This document shows, piece by piece, positions 49,963 through 56,934 of a stretch of 64,000 bases of DNA. Position numbers and translations under genes: made by a program. The stretch's first letter is position 1, and each line of letters opens with the position of its first letter. The DNA comes from DATHTS01 sp965219305 (GTDB taxonomy: Bacteria; Acidobacteriota; Blastocatellia; Pyrinomonadales; Pyrinomonadaceae). Where the stretch lies: the NCBI GenBank assembly GCA_965219305.1, contig OZ244725.1, positions 4,278,001 through 4,342,000 of the forward strand. Direction: 5' to 3'. The notes beneath the pieces are model-generated. The model was not told where the DNA came from and searched no databases. It saw nothing but the letters and a program-made list of their open reading frames with translations.

Positions 49963-51192
49963 ATGCCGAAACTTCGCCAACAATTTATTGTCTCAACCGT
50001 CGAAAACCTTGAAATTTTACGTCAGAAAATTTCTACGGCAAAGGACTTTCCCGATTCATTTGTTCAGGAAATCTTCCGTCAGATTCACACTATTAAAGGC
50101 ACGGCGCAGACTTTCGGTTTTGAAAAATCAAGCCGCATCGCTCACGAACTGGAAAATATCTTGTCGGATTTAAAAAATCGGCAAAACAAATTATCAAAAA
50201 AAATTCTTCTCGAAAGCATCACAGCGTTGAAAAAATCTTTTGATGAAAACAGCCCGGAAAGTGCCGATCATTTAATCGAGAAGTTAAAAAACGCCGCATC
50301 TTCAAAACAAAATTTAGCTCGAATTTTGCCCGAATTGCCGGAAGGCATCCTAAATTTACTTTCAGAACCGGAAATTAACGCGCTGTCAGCAGCTTTCGGA
50401 AACGGGAAACTCATTTCCTGTTTGGAAATTTATTTTGCGCTGGCAAATTTGCGCGACAAAATGTTGGAATTTCGTGCGGCTTTAGAGCAAGACGGCGAAA
50501 TAATCGCTACGTTTCCCGCTGCGAAGAAAGATTCACAGATCGGTTTTCGCTTTTTATTTGCAAGCAAAACCGTTATTAAAGAAATTGATAATATCAAGAA
50601 AATCTCACCGGAAATCATTTTTGAAATTTCACCTCTCGGGGAAAATTTACTTCAAGTTTTAAGAGAAGTTACAAATGGAGAAGGTTTTGTAAAACAATCA
50701 GGCAAAAAGATCGAGTTTGAAATTTCCGTTGGGGAACTTTTTCTCTCGAACAGCCAAACAAAAACTATTTTTGATGCGCTTTTGCATATAATACGAAATG
50801 CCGTTGACCACGCGATTGAAATTCCGGCACAGAGAATCGAGAAAAACAAATCGGAATCGGGAAAGATAGAAATCAGGCTTTTACGCGAGAATGAAAATTT
50901 GAAAATCATTGTTTCCGACGACGGAAAAGGAATTGATTCGAAAAAGATTAAATCAATAGCAACTGAAAAACGATTAATTTCGGAGAATGAAGATTTAGGC
51001 GAACAGGAAGTGTTAAATTTGATTTTTCATCCGGGATTTTCAACTGTCAGGAATTTAACGGAAATTTCCGGGCGCGGTGTCGGTTTAGATGCGGTAAAAA
51101 CTCAAATTGAAGGCGTGGGCGGAAAAATAACGGTTAGAAAGCGAAAAAAAAACGGCACAACTTTCGAGATATTTTTGCCGCCGGAAAATTAG
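49963..51192 (+). CDS. CheA-like kinase without a CheW-type domain
   Basis: The N-terminal histidine phosphotransfer domain shows the HxKG motif in 'EIFRQIHTIKGTAQTFGFEK'. A central domain ('YFALANLRDKMLEFRAALEQ') resembles CheA P2. The C-terminal ATPase domain shows 'LLHIIRNAVDHAIE', 'IIVSDDGKGIDSKKIKSIA', 'IFHPGFSTVRN' and 'EISGRGVGLDAVKTQIEGVG', all typical of CheA. The protein stops at the end of the ATPase domain: the CheW-like regulatory domain and the usual dimerisation helices are not evident. Receptor coupling is therefore unclear. It ends 6 bp before rlmH, and no chemotaxis gene is nearby. Confidence 0.85.
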   Translation: MPKLRQQFIVSTVENLEILRQKISTAKDFPDSFVQEIFRQIHTIKGTAQTFGFEKSSRIAHELENILSDLKNRQNKLSKKILLESITALKKSFDENSPESADHLIEKLKNAASSKQNLARILPELPEGILNLLSEPEINALSAAFGNGKLISCLEIYFALANLRDKMLEFRAALEQDGEIIATFPAAKKDSQIGFRFLFASKTVIKEIDNIKKISPEIIFEISPLGENLLQVLREVTNGEGFVKQSGKKIEFEISVGELFLSNSQTKTIFDALLHIIRNAVDHAIEIPAQRIEKNKSESGKIEIRLLRENENLKIIVSDDGKGIDSKKIKSIATEKRLISENEDLGEQEVLNLIFHPGFSTVRNLTEISGRGVGLDAVKTQIEGVGGKITVRKRKKNGTTFEIFLPPEN

Positions 51193-51198
51193 AAAATT

Positions 51199-51639
51199 AT
51201 GAAGATTCGCCTCGTCCGAGTCGGTAAAACAAAAAATAAAAATTGGCGCGCATTGGAGGCGGAATATCTCAAGCGGCTTTCTTATTTTACGAAATATGAA
51301 ATTGTTGAAATAAAAGATGATACCAAAGAAAACGAGGGCAAACGCATTCTGGAAAAAGTGAATCAAAGTGCATTCGTCTGTGTTTTAGACGTTAAGGGAC
51401 GCTCGGTTTCCTCGCACGATTTAGCCAAACTCATTGTAAATTGGCAAAATCGCGGATTAAAAGAAATCGCGTTTGTCATCGGCGGCGCAGAAGGAGTCGC
51501 TTCCGAAGTTGTCGAAACGGCAGACGATACGCTATCCTTATCGTCTCTGACGTTTACGCACGAAGCGGCAAGAGTTATTTTAGCCGAGCAGATTTATCGT
51601 GCTTACAGTATAATTAAGGGGTTTCCATATCAAAAATGA
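51199..51639 (+). CDS. rlmH: 23S rRNA pseudouridine-1915 N3-methyltransferase
   Basis: RlmH methylates position 1915 in helix 69 of 23S rRNA. The 146-residue SPOUT-fold protein begins 'MKIRLVRVGKTKNKNWRALE', has 'FVIGGAEGVASEVVETADDT' (SAM-binding knot), 'LSLSSLTFTHEAARVILAEQ' and ends 'YRAYSIIKGFPYQK', close to the invariant C-terminus. It overlaps the next gene by 4 bp (ATGA), so the two are translationally coupled. Confidence 0.96.
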   Translation: MKIRLVRVGKTKNKNWRALEAEYLKRLSYFTKYEIVEIKDDTKENEGKRILEKVNQSAFVCVLDVKGRSVSSHDLAKLIVNWQNRGLKEIAFVIGGAEGVASEVVETADDTLSLSSLTFTHEAARVILAEQIYRAYSIIKGFPYQK

Positions 51640-51986
51640 GTCTAAATTTAGAAGAAATTAAAGAAAATCTCGTCGCGGAACGGGAAGTTATTTCAAGAAA
51701 ATTGAACGGCAGTGATCTGTCAATTGACGATTCCGAAACGCCCGATCCGGTTGATCTGGCGGTTAGCAATTATTCAAAAAATGTTCAGCTCTCATTGTCA
51801 GAAAACGAAAGCCGTCAACTCGATCTCGTTAACGAAGCGATCGAACGTCTTGACGACGATGAATACGGCATTTGTCAAAACTGCGAAGAAGAGATAAATC
51901 CGAAACGTCTGGCAGCAGTTCCCTGGGCGCGTTACTGTCTTGATTGTCAAGAATTGGTGGAGCAAGGATTGATTGACGAAGACTAA
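51636..51986 (+). CDS. TraR/DksA-family zinc-finger protein
   Basis: The 116-residue protein has an N-terminal helical hairpin and the C4 zinc finger 'GICQNCEEEI' ... 'ARYCLDCQELV' typical of DksA/TraR. DksA-like proteins bind the RNA polymerase secondary channel and adjust transcription. The acidic tip residues are in the 'DPVDLAV' region. It overlaps rlmH by 4 bp. Confidence 0.92.
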   Translation: MSLNLEEIKENLVAEREVISRKLNGSDLSIDDSETPDPVDLAVSNYSKNVQLSLSENESRQLDLVNEAIERLDDDEYGICQNCEEEINPKRLAAVPWARYCLDCQELVEQGLIDED

Positions 51987-52000
51987 AATATTTTTCCAAT

Positions 52001-52741
52001 GTGTTAGAAAAAATCACTGATTCTCTGTTAACGATAATTTATCCGCAAGCGTGCCGAATTTGCAGCGGCAGCGTGGAAAAATCAGAGAACGGCGTAGTTT
52101 GCGAAATTTGTTGGAAAAAAACTGCACTTTTCGACGGAACAGAAACTATCTGTCATAAATGCGGCAGATTTTTAAGCGAAAAGCTTTCAAACTTTCAAAC
52201 ATTTTGTCACGAATGCAATGAGCATTTTTACGATACGGCACGTGCCGCCGGAATTTATGAAAATGCTCTGCAATCCTCTATTCTTCATCTCAAACGCGAA
52301 CCTTTTGTTTGTAAACATCTGCAAAAAATTCTTATCGAAACTTTTAACCGTTCCGAATTTGAAAATATTGATCTTATAATTCCCATTCCGCTCTCCAAAA
52401 GGCGTTTTCACGAACGAGGATTTAATCAAGCCGCAATTTTAAGCGAAATTCTCGCCAAAAATCTAAATATAAACTGCGATTTGCAAAGTCTTGTTCGCAC
52501 AGTTCATACGCCGATTCACCGCGCCGGAATGGATACGAAAGCCAGAGAAATGACCGTCAAAAATGCGTTTGAAGTAAAACGCCCGAATTTAATAAAAGAT
52601 AAAATTATTTTGCTTGTTGATGATGTTTTTACGTCCGGCGCAACGGTTTCCTTTTGCGCCAAAGTGTTGAAACAAAAAGGTGCAAAAAAAGTGAATGTTC
52701 TGACAATCGCCAGAGCCGGAAAAAAAAAACTGAAATTGTAA
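52001..52741 (+). CDS. ComF-family phosphoribosyltransferase-like protein
   Basis: The N-terminal part has four CxxC-type zinc-ribbon pairs ('ACRICSGS', 'VCEICWKK', 'ICHKCGRF', 'FCHECNEH'). The C-terminal part has the PRTase fold with 'LIIPIPLSKRRFHERGFNQA' and the PRPP loop 'KIILLVDDVFTSGATVSF'. ComF proteins take part in natural DNA uptake in transformable bacteria. The GTG at 52001 is the start, 14 bp after the DksA-like gene. The protein is complete. No other competence gene is nearby. Confidence 0.9.
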   Translation: MLEKITDSLLTIIYPQACRICSGSVEKSENGVVCEICWKKTALFDGTETICHKCGRFLSEKLSNFQTFCHECNEHFYDTARAAGIYENALQSSILHLKREPFVCKHLQKILIETFNRSEFENIDLIIPIPLSKRRFHERGFNQAAILSEILAKNLNINCDLQSLVRTVHTPIHRAGMDTKAREMTVKNAFEVKRPNLIKDKIILLVDDVFTSGATVSFCAKVLKQKGAKKVNVLTIARAGKKKLKL

Positions 52742-52803
52742 ATTGTTGAAACTCTGAGAACTCGTTTGAAAACTTTTGAATTCAGCAAGCGCAAAATCAT
52801 TCT

Positions 52804-53241
52804 TTATTTTTCATCGCCCAAGCTAAAGGCAATTTTCAACTCTTCGTCACGGCGGGCTTTCGGTGGCTGTGAAAACGGGTCAACCTGCAAAGGCAAACCA
52901 GACTGTTCGAGGTTGGCGGAAATTATTTTTGAAAGAAGCTGTTGTTCAAAACGCGTTACCTCAATAAATTTTACGCCGATGCCGTTATCTTTCATTTCGT
53001 AAATCGCTTTACAACATAACGGCAACCAATTGCCGTTCGGGAGTTGAATCAACATACGAAATTCATCGCCTGCGGATAAGTTTTCATCAACGTTTAGCAA
53101 ACATCCGCCGATGCTTATCTGCTGGAGTTCGACATCAAATTTTTCGCCGTGCGCCGTGTGACGGACAGCCGGAATGTCTATCGAAAAGCGAATGTGTTGT
53201 CTTTGTTCGATTCCCATCAGAAACACAGATTCCCGTTTCAT
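52804..53241 (-). CDS. PilZ-domain protein
   Basis: The protein has the c-di-GMP-binding RxxxR-type motif in 'IEQRQHIRFSIDIPA' and the second motif in 'ELQQISIGGCLLNVDENL', where the usual Asp/Asn before Ser is replaced by Gln. It has 145 residues with a C-terminal tail of low conservation. PilZ proteins convert c-di-GMP levels into effects on motility or secretion. Binding could be weakened by the Gln substitution. Confidence 0.8.
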   Translation of the reverse strand: MKRESVFLMGIEQRQHIRFSIDIPAVRHTAHGEKFDVELQQISIGGCLLNVDENLSAGDEFRMLIQLPNGNWLPLCCKAIYEMKDNGIGVKFIEVTRFEQQLLSKIISANLEQSGLPLQVDPFSQPPKARRDEELKIAFSLGDEK

Positions 53242-53498
53242 TTGTCACCGGACATCCGTTGTCGGTTATTTTACAGGTTTTACAGGCGTAAAAGCAATAG
53301 AAAGATTTGAGATTTGAAAAATTTATAATTAATTTTAATTTGGATTTCTCAAATAATTTGAACGTCGCCCAATCTGCGACTTATAAAAACTAAAATCTCC
53401 GGTATTTCTAAATACTGTTACAAAACTCTTACGTTTGTATTGTCTTCAATCTGCTAATCTTAAATAGTTATATATTAATTATTTAAAAACATTATAAA

Positions 53499-54365
53499 AT
53501 GCAAAATACAAAAGAATTTTCGATAACCGGACAAAGAATAAATTGGCGCGATCTGACAATAATTACGTCATTTCATATTCTTTTGATTCCGGCTTTGTTT
53601 ATGTTTAGTTGGACAAATCTGGCGATTATGCTCGTCGGAAATTGGCTCGTCGGCAGTCTCGGTGTCGGCTTGGGTTATCACCGGCTTTTGACGCATCGCA
53701 GTTTCAACGCTCCGAAATGGCTGGAATATATTTTGACTGTTTTCGGCACGATGAGTCTGCAAAACGAACCTTATAAATGGGTAACGACGCATCGGATTCA
53801 TCATCAATTTACGGAAACCGTAAAAGATCCGCATTCAACACGTCCGGGTTTTTGGTGGGCGCATATCGGTTGGATTTTCAGCGGGACGGCGCAGGATCAC
53901 GACGACGAAACTTTTAAAAAATACGTTCCCGATTTGCTCAAAGATAAAGGACAGGTTTTAATCGCCAAATATTTTTATCTGCCGATTTTAATTTCAGCAA
54001 TTTTGCTTTACGCATTCGGCGGTTGGGGCGCGGTTTTGTGGGGCGTTGTCGTCCGGGTGATTTTCGGCTGGCACACGACGTGGTTTGTAAATTCGCTTTC
54101 GCATCTGTTCGGCAAAAGACGTTTTGAAACGACGGATGATTCGACAAATAACTGGTTTGTCGCAATCCTGACGTTCGGCGAAGGTTGGCATAATAATCAC
54201 CACGCTCAACCTGCATCGGCGCGGCACGGATTAAAATGGTATGAATTTGATATGAATTGGATTACAATTCTGATTTTTGAAAAACTCGGTTGGGCAAAGA
54301 AAATTCGTCTTTATAATGAAGAGAAAACAAAAATTGATTTGAAACAAGCCGCATTAGAATCTTAA
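53499..54365 (+). CDS. Membrane fatty acid (acyl-CoA) desaturase
   Basis: All three His boxes of stearoyl-CoA-type desaturases are present: HRLLTH in 'GLGYHRLLTHRSF', HRIHH in 'WVTTHRIHHQFTETVKDPHS' and HNNHH in 'FGEGWHNNHHAQPASARHG'. These bind a di-iron centre that inserts a cis double bond. Four hydrophobic segments are visible ('FHILLIPALFMFSW', 'LAIMLVGNWLVG', 'LPILISAILLYAFG', 'VLWGVVVRVIFGW'). The 288 residues are normal for the bacterial type. It helps control membrane fluidity. Confidence 0.93.
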   Translation: MQNTKEFSITGQRINWRDLTIITSFHILLIPALFMFSWTNLAIMLVGNWLVGSLGVGLGYHRLLTHRSFNAPKWLEYILTVFGTMSLQNEPYKWVTTHRIHHQFTETVKDPHSTRPGFWWAHIGWIFSGTAQDHDDETFKKYVPDLLKDKGQVLIAKYFYLPILISAILLYAFGGWGAVLWGVVVRVIFGWHTTWFVNSLSHLFGKRRFETTDDSTNNWFVAILTFGEGWHNNHHAQPASARHGLKWYEFDMNWITILIFEKLGWAKKIRLYNEEKTKIDLKQAALES

Positions 54366-54386
54366 AATTCGGCTTGCAGGTAAATT

Positions 54387-54830
54387 ATGCCGACGCTTAT
54401 TGTTGAAACAAAAATAAATGCCGCGCCGGAAATTTGTTTTCAACTGGTCAGACAAGCGAGCGCGGAAACGAGCAGTCAAATTATTCACGGAGATTTTGAA
54501 AAAGGGCAAACGATAACTTTTCAAAGTTCTTTTTTCGGATTCAAACAAACTTTAATCGTAGAAGTTACCGAATTTAAGAAAGGAATTTTTTTTGTGGACG
54601 AAATGACGATAGGGAATTTTAAAGAATTTCGGCACATTCACGAATTCGTTTTGCTGAAAGATTCTCAAACTTTATTAAAAGATATATTTGAATGGAAATC
54701 GCATTTTGGAATTTTCAGCAGAATTATTGATGAAATTTTTTTGAGAAAACAATTTCGGAAGATTGTTGTCAGGCGAAATCAGCGGCTTAAAGATATTTCG
54801 GAAACTAAGATAACTGAAAATATTTGCTAG
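54387..54830 (+). CDS. SRPBCC-family protein
   Basis: This 147-residue protein has the START/SRPBCC fold pattern ('TLIVETKINAAPEICFQLVR', 'TLLKDIFEWKSHFGIFSRII', 'QFRKIVVRRNQRLKDI'), which forms a hydrophobic pocket for lipid or aromatic ligands. It follows the desaturase by 21 bp, so a lipid-related role is possible. Ligand unknown. It overlaps the end of hemW by 4 bp on the opposite strand. Confidence 0.75.
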   Translation: MPTLIVETKINAAPEICFQLVRQASAETSSQIIHGDFEKGQTITFQSSFFGFKQTLIVEVTEFKKGIFFVDEMTIGNFKEFRHIHEFVLLKDSQTLLKDIFEWKSHFGIFSRIIDEIFLRKQFRKIVVRRNQRLKDISETKITENIC

Positions 54831-55987
54831 AGAAAAATCTCGAAAACTTCATTTGAAAAAAGTCTTCCTTTATCGGTGAGACACAGAAAATCGCCGATTT
54901 TTTCAATCAATTCCAATCTTTGCAGGCGTTCGAGATCGTCGCCGTATTCTTTTAACAAGTCCGCGCCGAATTTTTTCTTATAAGTTTCGAGATTTATTCC
55001 TTTATTCAACCGAAGACCGAGAAACGCAAATTCAGCGCGGCGAATTTCCTCATCAAGTTCGATTTTCTCAACCACAGGCGTTTTGCCCGTTTCGATCTTT
55101 TCCACATATTTCGCCGTATCACGTTCATTAGCGCGGCGGGTTTTTTCGCCGTCAAACGAATGAGCCGAAACTCCGAACGCGAAATACGGCGCGAATTCCC
55201 AGTATTTTAAATTATGTTTCGATTCAAAATTCGGTTTTGCAAAATTTGAAATCTCATACTGAGAAAAACCCTTTTCCGTAACTTTTTCAAGCATCATTTC
55301 ATACATTTCGCCCGCCAAATCGTCGTCGGGAAGTGGTTGACGTTTTGAACGAATCTGCTCATAAAGCGGCGTTCCTTCGTGGATTTCGAGCAGATAAAGT
55401 GAAAGATGTTCAGGATTTAATTTTAAAGCTTCGTTAAGATTATTTTCCCAATCCTGCAAAGTCTGATTCGGCAAACCCGCGATCAGATCGAAGGAAATAT
55501 TATCGAATCCGGCTTCGTTCAAGATTTTAAAAGTGTTCCGCGCATCATTCGCATCGTGTCCGCGAGCGAGAATTTTGAGCGCACGATCATCAAAAGTCTG
55601 CACGCCGAAACTCGCGCGGTTTACGCCTAAAGATTTGTAATCTTTTAATTTTTCGAGCGTCACCGTCGCCGGATTCATCTCCAAAGTTATCTCGGAATTT
55701 TCACCAATCGAAAATCTTTCGTGCAAAGCATCAAAAATCTTCTCAAGCTGTTTCGCCGACAAAAGCGAAGGAGTTCCGCCGCCAAAGAAAATCGAATCAA
55801 CATTAGTTTTATAATTCGTAATTCTTAATTCGTAATTCGTAATTTCCTTTATCAGCGCGCTGACATATCTTTCTACAGATTCTTCATTTCTAAAAACGTC
55901 GGTCGCAAAATCGCAGTAAGAACAACGCGATTTGCAGAACGGTATATGCAGATAAATTCCGGCTTTCACTTCTGAAAATTTTATCAT
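54827..55987 (-). CDS. hemW: HemW-type radical SAM heme chaperone
   Basis: The radical SAM motif CX3CX2C lies in 'LHIPFCKSRCSYCDFATDVF', followed by 'DSIFFGGGTPSLLSAKQLEK', 'EMNPATVT', 'SFGVQTFDDRALKILARGHD', 'ISFDLIAGLPNQTLQDWENN' and the HemW C-terminal domain. HemW is related to HemN but binds heme for transfer rather than oxidising coproporphyrinogen; the length (386) fits HemW. An insert around residue 55 ('EITNYELRITNYKT') comes from tandem 7-bp repeats (55813-55840) between the cluster motif and 'VDSIFFGGGTPS'. Confidence 0.93.
   Translation of the reverse strand: MIKFSEVKAGIYLHIPFCKSRCSYCDFATDVFRNEESVERYVSALIKEITNYELRITNYKTNVDSIFFGGGTPSLLSAKQLEKIFDALHERFSIGENSEITLEMNPATVTLEKLKDYKSLGVNRASFGVQTFDDRALKILARGHDANDARNTFKILNEAGFDNISFDLIAGLPNQTLQDWENNLNEALKLNPEHLSLYLLEIHEGTPLYEQIRSKRQPLPDDDLAGEMYEMMLEKVTEKGFSQYEISNFAKPNFESKHNLKYWEFAPYFAFGVSAHSFDGEKTRRANERDTAKYVEKIETGKTPVVEKIELDEEIRRAEFAFLGLRLNKGINLETYKKKFGADLLKEYGDDLERLQRLELIEKIGDFLCLTDKGRLFSNEVFEIFL
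55813..55840. repeat. Four tandem 7-bp units inside hemW
   Basis: AATTCGT, AATTCTT, AATTCGT and AATTCGT are contiguous, with a partial fifth unit. On the minus strand they encode the 'TNYELRITNY' stretch and keep the frame. Confidence 0.93.
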
Positions 55988-56055
55988 TTTCCAGATAAAA
56001 AATGCGGTTTAAATTTAATTAATTTATGATAAATATGAGTGTTTTTTTTACAAAT

Positions 56056-56892
56056 ATGAGTTTAATAAATGAAAGCGTCGCCGTTCTCACGGGTGCAGGT
56101 TCGGGAATTGGACGCGCACTTGCACTTCGTCTGTCGCGGGAAAATATCGCCGGAATCGCTATTTCGGACGTGAACGAAAACGGCTTAAAGGAAACGAAAG
56201 ATTTAATAAAAAATCCGAATCTGCGCGTTACAACTCATATCGTTGATGTCGGCAGCGACGAGCAAATGCGGAAATTTGCTGATGATGTCGTCAAAGAACA
56301 CGGACGCGCGACGCATATTATCAACAACGCCGGAGTCGCGCTCGGCGGAACTATCGAGGAAGTTTCGCTCGAAGAAATCGAGTGGATAATGAACATCAAT
56401 TTCTGGGGCGTGGTGCGCGGGACGAAGATTTTTCTGCCGATTCTGCAAAAACAAAAATCGGCGCACATCGTCAATATCTCCAGTATTTTCGGCATCGTCG
56501 CGCCGCCCGGAAACGCCGCTTATTCGGCGAGTAAGTTCGCCGTGCGCGGTTTTACCGAAGCTCTGCGCCACGAACTCGAAGACACGCACATCGCCGTTTC
56601 CATCGTTCATCCCGGCGGAATCAAAACCAATATCGCCAACAACGCGAAGATCGGTTCGGGCGTGAATTTGACAAAAGAAGAGATTAAGCAAAAAACAAAA
56701 GATTTCAACGAAAAACTCGCCCGCACGTCGCCCGAACAAGCCGCCGAAATCATCGTAAGCGGCATCAAAAAACGCCAATCGCGTATCGTCATCGGCACAG
56801 ACGCAAAAATTTTGAGTTTTCTCGCCAGAGTTTTCCCGCGCAGATATTTTTCCGTTCTCAATAAACTCACCGGCGGAAAATTGAAATCGTGA
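56056..56892 (+). CDS. Short-chain dehydrogenase/reductase
   Basis: Classical SDR with NAD(P)-binding 'AVLTGAGSGIGRALALRLSR', 'IINNAGVALGG', catalytic Ser in 'IVNISSIFGIVAPPG', YxxxK in 'AAYSASKFAVRGFTEALR' and 'VHPGGIKTNIA'. About 278 residues. Two earlier ATGs at 56026 and 56035 would add 7-10 residues with no homology; the ATG at 56056 gives the standard distance to the Rossmann motif. Substrate unknown; the C-terminal extension resembles 17-beta-hydroxysteroid-like SDRs. Confidence 0.9.
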   Translation: MSLINESVAVLTGAGSGIGRALALRLSRENIAGIAISDVNENGLKETKDLIKNPNLRVTTHIVDVGSDEQMRKFADDVVKEHGRATHIINNAGVALGGTIEEVSLEEIEWIMNINFWGVVRGTKIFLPILQKQKSAHIVNISSIFGIVAPPGNAAYSASKFAVRGFTEALRHELEDTHIAVSIVHPGGIKTNIANNAKIGSGVNLTKEEIKQKTKDFNEKLARTSPEQAAEIIVSGIKKRQSRIVIGTDAKILSFLARVFPRRYFSVLNKLTGGKLKS

Positions 56893-56934
56893 TTTTGTCG
56901 AGCAAACCAAAGCAATTATTTCAATTGTGTAAGC

